A DNA stretch of 64,000 nucleotides from Psychrobacter sp. UBA3483 (lineage in GTDB: Bacteria; Pseudomonadota; Gammaproteobacteria; Pseudomonadales; Moraxellaceae), in contig NZ_DFQS01000043.1 of the NCBI RefSeq assembly GCF_002377905.1, positions 1 to 64,000 on the forward strand, in the 5' to 3' direction. Made by a program: the position numbers and the translations under genes. The stretch's first letter is position 1. Every line of letters starts with the position of its first letter. The notes beneath the pieces are model-generated. The model was given only the letters and a program-made list of their open reading frames with translations. It did not search any database and was not told where the DNA came from. This document shows positions 56,661 to 64,000 of this stretch, piece by piece.

Positions 56661-57254
56661 ATGTCAAGCACTCCAATAAACAAGCCGTCAGCGCTTCAGG
56701 CTGACAAAACAGCAGCTGCAATGTCGACCAACCTGCCAGAACATATTTCTTTAAGTAAATGGGAGGACAGTGGCTTTGAATGGTCAGGGCAAGTTGCGCC
56801 GCCTTCTTTTGAGCGCCTAAATGCCATACTATCGACTGAGCACGAGCAATCAAACCTTGAGCTTAAAGCCAACCTATATCGCCATAATAATGTGTTGCAT
56901 TTGTCTTTTACTCTCACAGGTGAGATATGGTTGACCTGCCAGCGTTGTTTGCAACCGATTGCCATTGATTTGACTGATGACTATGATATTGCATTGTTAG
57001 ATAACGAAAGCCAAGTGCGTTTGGTCGGTGAAGAGCAGGATTACTTGCTGCTCGATGAAATTATCACTGAGCCTGCGCCTGAGCGTTTATTGCCGTTTAA
57101 AAAATTGATCGAAGATGAAATTTTGCTAAAAGCGCCTATGGCACCAAAGCATGATGACTGTGAGATGAGCGTTGAGCAGTTTGGTGACATTCCAGAAGAA
57201 GAGGAAAATGAGAATCCTTTTGCGGCATTAGCGTCGCTAAAAGGTAAGTTATAA
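56661..57254 (+). CDS. yceD: YceD/DUF177 family protein
   Basis: 197-aa protein needed for normal 23S rRNA accumulation in E. coli and plants. Start at 56661, six bp after GAGG; an earlier in-frame ATG at 56649 lacks such a site. Core signature is LTGEIWLTCQRCLQPIAIDLTDDYDIALL with the CxxC pair, then LDEIITEPAPERLLPFKKLIEDEILLKAPMAPKHDDC. A Ser/Thr-rich N-terminus is poorly conserved. It precedes rpmF, the usual pair. Confidence 0.92.
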   Translation: MSSTPINKPSALQADKTAAAMSTNLPEHISLSKWEDSGFEWSGQVAPPSFERLNAILSTEHEQSNLELKANLYRHNNVLHLSFTLTGEIWLTCQRCLQPIAIDLTDDYDIALLDNESQVRLVGEEQDYLLLDEIITEPAPERLLPFKKLIEDEILLKAPMAPKHDDCEMSVEQFGDIPEEEENENPFAALASLKGKL

Positions 57255-57582
57255 CCGCATAACTGGCAGCATAACGTCGATAAATCATTACTTTTCACCT
57301 TTTATCAGCTTTATTGAGAAGAGTGAAAAGCAGGGCTTTATTAATTGGCGAAACATGCGTATAATGTCCCGTTTATTGCATTCTAGCAACCTGCCAATGG
57401 CAGAGAGAAGCTGGCTTCGCAAACGAACTATAGATTTTAGACGTAGTCAGCACTTTAATACGTGTGGCAATCTATTTAACTAATGATGCGTAAGACTTAG
57501 GTTGTTGTGATTATATAGCCTCTGTCGGTATCGATTAAAGCTGAATTTCAAGCTTAACCCTTTTAAGTATAGGAGCTATATC
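57255..57582. other. 328-bp gap between yceD and rpmF with a promoter candidate
   Basis: TTTATT (57337-57342) and TATAAT (57360-57365) are 17 bp apart, a plausible promoter for rpmF about 200 bp upstream of its start. yceD and rpmF are usually only a few bases to tens of bases apart, so rpmF probably has its own promoter and leader here. No gene is visible in the gap. Confidence 0.5.
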
Positions 57583-57765
57583 ATGGCTGTTCAAAAAAGT
57601 CGTAAAAGTCGTTCTCGTCGTGACATGCGCCGTTCACATCATCGTATGGAAGTGGCTGAATTAAGCATCGACGCTACTACTGGTGAAAAACATCGTCGTC
57701 ATCACATGACTAAAGATGGTTTCTATCGTGGTCGCCAGCTTTTCAAAGTTAGTCAAGACGCTTAA
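57583..57765 (+). CDS. rpmF: Ribosomal protein L32
   Basis: 60-aa basic 50S protein: [23 protein letters not shown], then [16 protein letters not shown] end ([20 protein letters not shown]). The zinc cysteines of some L32 forms are absent. Start follows AGGAGC. Two terminators lie downstream. Confidence 0.97.
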   Translation: MAVQKSRKSRSRRDMRRSHHRMEVAELSIDATTGEKHRRHHMTKDGFYRGRQLFKVSQDA

Positions 57766-57865
57766 TTTATTTGCGCGCTGATGGTTGATGCAAAATGCTG
57801 GTAGTTCTAATGACTATCGATGATTTTACACAGTTGTTATGGTGCAAGCAGTTTAAGCAAACAAG

Positions 57866-57918
57866 AGCCAAGTTATCTCGCTATCATATATTATGAAGTC
57901 AGATATCTTGGCTTTTTG
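57866..57918 (+). terminator. Terminator after rpmF
   Basis: AGCCAAGTTATCT (57866-57878) pairs with AGATATCTTGGCT (57901-57913) with one mismatch and a 22-nt loop, followed by TTTTG. Confidence 0.65.
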
Positions 57919-57941
57919 TTATGTATTTTTTAGCAGCTAAT

Positions 57942-57965
57942 GGCGATAAAAATATCGCCTTTTTA
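57942..57965 (+). terminator. Second tandem terminator after rpmF
   Basis: GGCGATA-AAAA-TATCGCC (57942-57959) is followed by TTTTT. Two terminators between rpmF and fabD separate these transcripts. The remaining 180 bp before fabD should hold its promoter; nothing else is seen. Confidence 0.8.
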
Positions 57966-58140
57966 GCTTTCAGTTTTTGATAGCTATGCTAATTGTCTGC
58001 GTCAGTGTATAGTTTAATAGCAGTCAGCTGTCTTAAAGGAATAATGATAGCGGCGCTTTGTACAGCAAATCTTTTTATTAGTCTCTAATTTTATTATAAA
58101 CCCCATTCATTTAGGGGTATTTCCAATTAAATAAGGAATA

Positions 58141-59115
58141 TTGGTTATGGCCTCTGTACCCGATACGGTAAAAAAACAACCCACCCGTATAGCCGTCCTA
58201 TTCCCTGGACAAGGCTCGCAAGTGGTTGGTATGCTGAGCGAGCTTGCCGAAACCTATCCTGAGATTCGGGATACTTTTACGGAAGCGAGTACGGCGCTTG
58301 ATGAAGATTTATGGGCAATTTGTCAGGACGAAGATAAGCTGAATCAAACCCAATATACTCAGCCAGCCTTATTAGCCGCTAGCATAGCAATTTGGCGCAT
58401 CTTACAACAAAAAATAGAGGATAAACCTTGTTACTTAGCGGGTCATTCCTTGGGTGAATATAGCGCCTTGTGTGCCGCTGGGGTGATATCTCTAGCTGAT
58501 GCGGTTAAGTTGGTACATAAACGCGGTCAATTGATGCAAGAGGCAGTGTCAGGGGTCGATACAGCGATGGCAGCGGTGCTGGGTCTTGAAGACCACCGCG
58601 TCGAAAACTTATGCGAACAAGCGACCGAGCACGTCGATGATGCCATTGTTGGCGCTGCAAACTTTAATAGTCCAGGTCAAGTGGTGGTTTCAGGTAACGC
58701 CGCTGGCGTCAACGCCGTGATCGATAAAGTTCAAAATACTGGTAAAAAAGCCATTCCATTAAAGGTTAGTGTGCCGTCGCATTGTGCGCTCATGGAGCCT
58801 GCGACTAGCGCTTTGGCGCAAGAGTTGGCAGCCATTCAATTTGACCAAGCGGCCATTCCAGTGATTCAAAACCGTCATGCGCGCGTTGAAACCAATGCAG
58901 TCGCTATCAAACAAGCATTGACCGAGCAGCTCAGTGAGCCTGTCCTATGGTCGAAAACCATGCAAGAATTGGCCGACAAACAAATTAATATTTTAATCGA
59001 ATGTGGCAGCGGTAACGTCTTAAGTAATTTGGCCAAGCGTCAAGCGCATCCTATCGTAAGTTATCCTACCGACAAGCCTGCCCGTTTAGATAAGTTGATG
59101 GAGGTATTATCATGA
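58141..59115 (+). CDS. fabD: Malonyl-CoA:ACP transacylase
   Basis: 324-aa enzyme loading malonyl groups onto acyl carrier protein. LFPGQGSQVVGML at the N-terminus, the nucleophile Ser in GHSLGEYSALCAAG and the catalytic His in SVPSHCALM. Overlaps fabG by 4 bp (ATGA). In E. coli plsX and fabH lie between rpmF and fabD; both are missing here. Confidence 0.97.
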   Translation: MVMASVPDTVKKQPTRIAVLFPGQGSQVVGMLSELAETYPEIRDTFTEASTALDEDLWAICQDEDKLNQTQYTQPALLAASIAIWRILQQKIEDKPCYLAGHSLGEYSALCAAGVISLADAVKLVHKRGQLMQEAVSGVDTAMAAVLGLEDHRVENLCEQATEHVDDAIVGAANFNSPGQVVVSGNAAGVNAVIDKVQNTGKKAIPLKVSVPSHCALMEPATSALAQELAAIQFDQAAIPVIQNRHARVETNAVAIKQALTEQLSEPVLWSKTMQELADKQINILIECGSGNVLSNLAKRQAHPIVSYPTDKPARLDKLMEVLS

Positions 59116-59840
59116 GCCGTACGATTACATTAGTGACGGGCGCAAGCCGCGGTATCGGTAAAGCCGTTGCCAAACGTTTTGCCAAAGAAGGACACTTTGT
59201 CATTGGCACCGCAACTACCGAGAAAGGCGCAGCACTTATTGAAGAATACCTAAACGATAGTGGTGGTATTGGACGAGTACTAGACGTGCGCGATACGGCG
59301 CAGATTGATAAGCTGTTTGAAGAAATCGAAAGCGTTTACGGTGCCGTTCAAGTACTGGTCAATAATGCCGGTATTACTCAAGATGGCTTATTGATGCGTA
59401 TGAAAGATGAAGATTGGGACAATGTTGTCGATACCAATCTGACTTCAGTTTATCGCATGAGTAAGCGAGCGGTACGCGGTATGATGAAAGCACGTCGTGG
59501 GCGTATCATCAATATCACCTCTGTGGTCGCGCAAATGGGCAATGCGGGTCAATCTAACTACGCAGCCACTAAAGCCGGCGTCGAAGGCTTTAGCCGGACG
59601 CTGGCGCGAGAAATTGGTTCACGTCAAGTGACGATTAACTGTGTGGCACCCGGCCTTATCGAAACCGATATGACCGATGAGCTTGATGAGCGCCTACTTA
59701 ACTCAATGCTCGATGCCGTACCAATTAGCCGTTTGGGTCAGCCAGAAGATATCGCCGCTGCCGTCTCATTCTTAGCAGGCGATGAAGCCAGCTATATCAC
59801 TGGTGCGGTTATTCCTGTTAATGGTGGTATGTACATGTAG
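59112..59840 (+). CDS. fabG: 3-oxoacyl-ACP reductase
   Basis: 242-aa short-chain dehydrogenase using NADPH to reduce 3-oxoacyl-ACP. Cofactor motif TGASRGIGKAVA, NNAGITQDGLLMRMKDEDW, the catalytic YAATK and the C-terminal PISRLGQPEDIAAAVSFLAGDEASYITGAVIPVNGGMYM. Translationally coupled to fabD. Confidence 0.98.
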   Translation: MSRTITLVTGASRGIGKAVAKRFAKEGHFVIGTATTEKGAALIEEYLNDSGGIGRVLDVRDTAQIDKLFEEIESVYGAVQVLVNNAGITQDGLLMRMKDEDWDNVVDTNLTSVYRMSKRAVRGMMKARRGRIINITSVVAQMGNAGQSNYAATKAGVEGFSRTLAREIGSRQVTINCVAPGLIETDMTDELDERLLNSMLDAVPISRLGQPEDIAAAVSFLAGDEASYITGAVIPVNGGMYM

Positions 59841-60123
59841 CGTTAGAACTCTCATTCTAATTTGGCGTTACATAGTTATAATAAAAAACTCTGTGAACGA
59901 GTGTAAACTATAATAAAGGGTGCTATAATGACGGATACTTTTTTGTCAAAGCCCTGTATGATAGCTAGGTTTTAGCAGACATTAGTCAAAACGTATAATT
60001 GGTTATCTGGCCCTCAGACAGCCGTGATAATTTGACCAGCCCATTTTATATATACTGCCATAGCGCTTTACTATAAGACTATGGCAATTTGTCAAAATAA
60101 TAGATCAAAAAGGAGAAATCTAC

Positions 60124-60360
60124 ATGAGTAATGATACCGAGCTAAGAGTTAAATCTGCGGTAGCGGAACAATTAGGTATGAACGTTGAAGACATCAACAA
60201 TGATGCTTCATTCATGGAAGACTTAGGCGCTGATTCATTAGACCTAGTTGAATTGGTTATGTCATTCGAAAGCGATTTTGGCATCACTATTCCTGATGAA
60301 GATTCAGCAGAATTAACGACTGTTCAAAAAGCCATTGATTACGTACAAGCGCAACTGTAA
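60124..60360 (+). CDS. acpP: Acyl carrier protein
   Basis: 78-aa carrier of acyl chains in fatty-acid synthesis. The phosphopantetheine serine is in [12 protein letters not shown]. Start after AAGGAGAAA. It follows fabG after 283 bp, so it probably has its own promoter; fabF does not follow, unlike in E. coli. A terminator lies downstream. Confidence 0.98.
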   Translation: MSNDTELRVKSAVAEQLGMNVEDINNDASFMEDLGADSLDLVELVMSFESDFGITIPDEDSAELTTVQKAIDYVQAQL

Positions 60361-60393
60361 ATAATCATTTGCTTAGTAAGTAAGTGTGATAGG

Positions 60394-60426
60394 ACCGTTT
60401 ATCTTTATTGATAAGCGGTTTTTTTA
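60394..60426 (+). terminator. Terminator of acpP
   Basis: ACCGTTTATC (60394-60403) pairs with GATAAGCGGT (60410-60419; one G-U) and is followed by seven Ts. The rest of the 446-bp gap to the next gene is AT-rich with no gene visible. Confidence 0.9.
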
Positions 60427-60806
60427 ACACTGTTTTTTAGATGGAATGATTAACTCTCTGTTTTACCTTTTACAATGACTCAAATTCGCTGGCCTATTTA
60501 AATCATAGCTATTAATGATAAAGTTACATAAGCTACGCCAAATCAACATTACTCAACATACTATTACTAGAGGGATTATCCAGCTTTGTCTATACTAGAA
60601 ATGGTAAGAACTGAAAACTAAGAAAGGTAAACAGTAGAAAAGTAATGTCTGTCAAAACCGATTAAACTTTAATGGCTGTTTAACCACTAAGTAACCTTCA
60701 TGTTAATTACAAATCACGTTAATAGGCAGAGGAAAGCAGTTAAACATATCGCCTATTAAAACAATAATGATAAATAACGAATAACAAAATTTTAAGGAGC
60801 AATTTT

Positions 60807-61316
60807 ATGGGTATGTTCAGTTTTGCAAAAGACATTGGTGAAAAGATTTTTAACCGTGACGATGCCAAGCATGACGCTAAAGCGGAAACCAAAGCGGATG
60901 CTAATACCCCAGTTCAAAGCACAGAGCCTTCTGCTCAGTCAGTTGCCAATATTCTACTACGCCGTATTCAGCAGCAAAATCTGAATATCAGTAATCTAAA
61001 AGTAAAATATAATGGTTCTACAGATACAGCCGAAATCAGTGGTAAAGCTAAGACACAAGCAGATCGCGAAAAAGCCATTATCGCTATCGGTAACGTGCAA
61101 AACGTCGCCAAAGTTATTGATAATATTGACATTGAAGAAGATGCGCCTGAATCTACCATGTATACGGTAAAATCTGGCGATAGTCTGTCTAAAATCGCCA
61201 AAGAAGTATATGGGTCAACGGGTGATTATATGAAAATATTTGAAGCCAATAAGCCAATGTTGTCTGATCCCGATAAGATTTATCCAGGTCAAGTACTACG
61301 TATTCCTAAGCCATAA
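60807..61316 (+). CDS. BON-LysM protein, potassium-binding Kbp/YgaU type
   Basis: 169-aa soluble protein. A BON domain (about 45-110: SVANILLRRIQQQNLNISNLKVKYNGSTDTAEISGKAKTQADREKAIIAIGNVQNVAKVID) precedes a C-terminal LysM (YTVKSGDSLSKIAKEVYGSTGDYMKIFEANKPML-SDPDKIYPGQVLRIP). The order and length match E. coli Kbp (YgaU), a cytoplasmic potassium sensor. There is no signal peptide, which also fits. Preceded by AAGGAGC; single gene with a strong terminator. Confidence 0.88.
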   Translation: MGMFSFAKDIGEKIFNRDDAKHDAKAETKADANTPVQSTEPSAQSVANILLRRIQQQNLNISNLKVKYNGSTDTAEISGKAKTQADREKAIIAIGNVQNVAKVIDNIDIEEDAPESTMYTVKSGDSLSKIAKEVYGSTGDYMKIFEANKPMLSDPDKIYPGQVLRIPKP

Positions 61317-61376
61317 TAGGCTATTAAATGTTTAAAGCTAAACATTTAAACACAGATATTTAAAGTTATACGCTAA

Positions 61377-61413
61377 TAAAAATGCCTCTCACTAACATTA
61401 GAGGCATTTTTTT
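61377..61413. terminator. Bidirectional terminator between the Kbp-like gene and queG
   Basis: AATGCCTCT (61381-61389) and AGAGGCATT (61400-61408) pair perfectly; A-run on the left and T-run on the right allow termination in both directions. Confidence 0.9.
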
Positions 61414-61435
61414 GGTTTATTATTTGCCATAGAAT

Positions 61436-62692
61436 TTATGGCTTTAAGCTTTCTAGTTTTTCCTGTTGTTCTTTGATGGCCCAATTAATATGTTCGTCCA
61501 GCATTGCATTATGAACACCCAATTTTGCTTGCAGTTGGGTGATTATTTGTGCATTACCCTCTGCATTACCAAGGCCAATGGCAATATTGCGTAAAAAATT
61601 CACGTAACCGGTGCGTCTAAGCGGACTGCCTTCGGTCTTTTTCATAAACTCTGCTTCTTGCCATTGCCATAGCTCAAGCAAACTGCTGTTATCAAGATTG
61701 TGTCTTGGGGCAAAATCTTCTACTGGCGTGATATTTGCGTAGCGATTCCACGGGCAAATGAGCTGACAGTCGTCACAACCAAAGATGCGATTACCAATAG
61801 CGCGGCGATATTTGCTATCTATAATGCCGTCGTGCTCGATGGTAAGGTAAGAAATACAAGCAGAAGCGTTAAGCTCATAGGGCGCGATAATCGCCTGAGT
61901 AGGGCAGACGTCGATACAAGCGCTGCAACTGCCGCAATGCTCCTTGACAGGTTCGTCATCGGGTAGCTCAAGGCTCATAAATAGCTCGCCGAGGACAAAA
62001 AATGAACCAGCTTGCTTGTTTATGAGCAGGGTATGTTTGCCCGTCCAACCAAGACCCGCCGCATCGGCAATAGGACGTTCAAAGATAGGCGCAGAATCGC
62101 TAAAGGGGCGAAAAATAAAGTCCTGCTCTGAGCCAATATTAAGATGCTGCCATTCAGGTAGCATGTTTTCGATTTTTAATGCCAATTGCTTTAAGCGACT
62201 GCGCATCGTTTTATGATAATCGCGGCCCCTAGCATAACGGGCGATGATACCTTGATTGGGATAAGCGTTATCAGTGACTGCGCGCGGCGTGGGAGTTTGG
62301 GTTAAATAATCCATACGCACGCTGATGATGGTTTTTGCGCCTTCTACCAATAGCGCAGGTTGCGCCCGCAGATGATGGTTATGATGCATAAACTGCAATT
62401 GCCCCTCATACCCTTTTGCCAGCCATTGTTTTAAATGTTCTGTTTGCTCGATAAATAAAGGATGATGCACCGATAAAAAGCCACAGTCAGCAAATCCTAG
62501 GGCTTGCGCTTGGGCTTTAATCCATAGTTTAACCTCTGCTGGTGTAGCAAAGCTTGAGGCATTATGAACGGCAATTCTTGCTTGCCCTGCATGAATAGGC
62601 GCAGACGCCTGCGCTGCCAAATTGTGAGCATCTGAGGTCTGTGCGTCTGGCTGTGTTGATTGAAATTGTTTAGGTTGAGCTTTGCTATTCAT
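61436..62692 (-). CDS. queG: Epoxyqueuosine reductase
   Basis: Cobalamin and iron-sulphur enzyme that performs the last step of queuosine synthesis on tRNA. About 418 aa from the ATG at 62692 (an upstream in-frame TTG at 62752 is less likely). Two 4Fe-4S motifs: CGSCSACIDVCPTQAI and CDDCQLICPWN. The conserved IARYARGRDYHKTMRSRLKQL and GKHTLLINKQAGSFFVLGEL are present. An N-terminal stretch of about 40 Gln/Ala-rich residues is extra. The neighbouring nnr gene is divergent. Confidence 0.95.
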   Translation of the reverse strand: MNSKAQPKQFQSTQPDAQTSDAHNLAAQASAPIHAGQARIAVHNASSFATPAEVKLWIKAQAQALGFADCGFLSVHHPLFIEQTEHLKQWLAKGYEGQLQFMHHNHHLRAQPALLVEGAKTIISVRMDYLTQTPTPRAVTDNAYPNQGIIARYARGRDYHKTMRSRLKQLALKIENMLPEWQHLNIGSEQDFIFRPFSDSAPIFERPIADAAGLGWTGKHTLLINKQAGSFFVLGELFMSLELPDDEPVKEHCGSCSACIDVCPTQAIIAPYELNASACISYLTIEHDGIIDSKYRRAIGNRIFGCDDCQLICPWNRYANITPVEDFAPRHNLDNSSLLELWQWQEAEFMKKTEGSPLRRTGYVNFLRNIAIGLGNAEGNAQIITQLQAKLGVHNAMLDEHINWAIKEQQEKLESLKP

Positions 62693-62886
62693 AATGCGCG
62701 ATAAATGATAATGTGAATAGCAGTATGATAAGCCAGTGAGCGACGAGCGCAAGTAGCAAAACCAATAAATCTGTATTTATACCAAGCTGTAAGCTCTCGT
62801 AAAATTTGATAGAGCTGATACCACCCATACATTACCTTATGATTAAAATAATAAAACCAGTAAATAAAAATAAGCGAGGATGAACC

Positions 62887-64000
62887 ATGCCAGTAGCAAA
62901 CGATGTATCCACAAAAACGACCATACCAGTAGCTTTGTATAGTAGTCAGCAGATTTATGCTATGGAGCAGGCATGGTTTGGCGCAGGTCATGATAGTTTT
63001 GGATTAATGCAGCAGGCTGCATGGCAGATGGCACATTATATTGTGGTGCTTTATGAGCAAAAAATGCTTAATTCTTATTCCTCAGTGCTTACTAACACTC
63101 ATAATCGCATTAAGTGTTCGCCTCGAGCGAATATTTGGGTCGGGAAGGGTAATAACGGCGGTGATGGTTGGCTGATTGCTTATTATTTGCAGCAAATGAG
63201 CTGGCAAGTACAAATCATCACGGTTGGTTTTGATAAACAAGATTTTGCGATAGTTGAGACAACGCAGCCATCTAACAAAGAAGCTTCTTTATCTGATGCC
63301 AGCCAAGCCCTACAAGTAGCGCTATCTGCTAACTGTGATTATCTACGCTTTGAAGATATGAGCAGCTCTAATGACAAGGAAAACGCAGGTAAGCCGCTAC
63401 AAGCAGACGTGTATATCGATGCGTTATTTGGTATAGGTTTAGATCGCGCGCCTGATGGTATTTATAAGCAAGCAATTTGTACCCTTAACGATGCCGCGCA
63501 GCATGATGGCGCTTTAGTGGTTGCGGTTGATTTGGCCAGTGGCTTAGTTGCCTCTACCGGGCAAGTATTCGACCAAGTAGCGGTAAACGCTGATGCGACA
63601 TTATGTTTGATTGCGCGCAAATTTGGTTTGCATACCAACGATGGTATGGATTATAGCGGTGAGGTAATTGATATCCCGCTCATACCTTATCAAATGGCTA
63701 GTAAAGAGTTTAAGCCGGAGGCCAAACTCCTGACAACCGCGCATGCACTGAATCCACGCCGACAAAACAGCTATAAAGGCAGTTACGGGCATGTATTGGT
63801 GATTGGCGGTAATCGCGTTGATGGCTCGCAGGGCATGGGCGGTGCCGCTATCCTCTCGGCTTCAAGTACAATGGCGACAGGTGCGGGTAAAATCACCGTC
63901 GCTTGTCATGAAGCATTTCACGGCGCCCTATTAACTTCATTGCCTGATGCGATGACCACCAATTTACACGATACAGATGGCGTAAAAAACCTCATCCAAG
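62887..64000 (+). CDS. nnr: Bifunctional NAD(P)H-hydrate epimerase/dehydratase, 5' part
   Basis: Repairs hydrated NAD(P)H. Runs off the right edge with at least 371 codons read. Start at ATG 62887 after GAGGA. The N-terminal epimerase (YjeF_N) has IWVGKGNNGGDGWLIAYYL and DVYIDALFGIGL. The C-terminal ADP-dependent dehydratase (ribokinase-like) starts near residue 285 with NSYKGSYGHVLVIGGN, then GGAAILSASSTMATGAGKITVA. Insertions (about 60-75 and 120-160) make the epimerase domain long. queG-nnr proximity is also known in E. coli, there in one direction. Confidence 0.93.
   Translation, partial: MPVANDVSTKTTIPVALYSSQQIYAMEQAWFGAGHDSFGLMQQAAWQMAHYIVVLYEQKMLNSYSSVLTNTHNRIKCSPRANIWVGKGNNGGDGWLIAYYLQQMSWQVQIITVGFDKQDFAIVETTQPSNKEASLSDASQALQVALSANCDYLRFEDMSSSNDKENAGKPLQADVYIDALFGIGLDRAPDGIYKQAICTLNDAAQHDGALVVAVDLASGLVASTGQVFDQVAVNADATLCLIARKFGLHTNDGMDYSGEVIDIPLIPYQMASKEFKPEAKLLTTAHALNPRRQNSYKGSYGHVLVIGGNRVDGSQGMGGAAILSASSTMATGAGKITVACHEAFHGALLTSLPDAMTTNLHDTDGVKNLIQ

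Noticed and set aside
62689..62991. 100-codon reverse ORF between queG and nnr
   Set aside because: It overlaps both the start of queG and the start of nnr, has no ribosome-binding site and an improbable Tyr/Trp-rich composition.

Overview
The window looks like a chromosomal segment of a moderate-GC gammaproteobacterium of the Moraxellaceae, most probably Psychrobacter. This is inferred from the ribosomal protein sequences, the accD-folC-SPOR and gatC-gatA-gatB arrangements and overall base use; no database search was possible. Most of the window is housekeeping core genome. One 8.7-kb integrated element (about 21,881-30,567) is clearly foreign.

Layout. 1-9.8 kb: remnant of an adenosine/adenine deaminase, a class III sirtuin, tRNA-Arg(CCG), a cytochrome c5-like protein, a YadG/YadH-type ABC exporter, queF, proS on the opposite strand, and a DUF4230-like membrane protein followed by a short possible paralogue. 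9.8-21.8 kb: DNA photolyase, trpF-trpB-(HNH nuclease)-trpA, accD-folC-LysM/SPOR protein, and three small conserved genes (DUF2726, DUF1853, YdhR-like). 21.9-30.6 kb: an integrative element in the 3' end of tRNA-Pro(GGG). It has a P4-type tyrosine integrase, an AlpA-like regulator, a winged-helix protein, a DUF927 replicative ATPase, several unknown proteins and a 1.5-kb repeat-rich non-coding end. 30.7-40.3 kb: gatCAB, mreBCD-maf-rng. 40.7-54.8 kb: the complete S10-spc-alpha ribosomal protein locus (rpsJ to rplQ, with secY and rpoA). 54.9-64 kb: yciO-like, epmC, yceD-rpmF, fabD-fabG-acpP, a BON/LysM protein, queG, and the start of the NAD(P)HX repair gene nnr, which runs off the right edge.

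How the genes work together. The core genes cover translation (ribosomal proteins, RNA polymerase alpha, GatCAB, ProS, two tRNAs, EpmC for EF-P hydroxylation), queuosine synthesis (QueF and QueG), tryptophan synthesis, fatty-acid synthesis (AccD, FabD, FabG, ACP) and cell shape (MreBCD).

The most interesting region is the element at tRNA-Pro. It has a 21-bp attachment-site duplication, 24-bp direct repeats near both ends that look like integrase arm sites, and a tightly overlapping leftward operon that includes an unlisted 37-codon gene. At least eleven copies of the heptamer TGGGACA lie around the end of the DUF927 gene. A 270-aa protein ends in an SSB-like DIPF tip. No capsid, tail or packaging gene is visible, so it resembles a self-replicating phage satellite or small genomic island.
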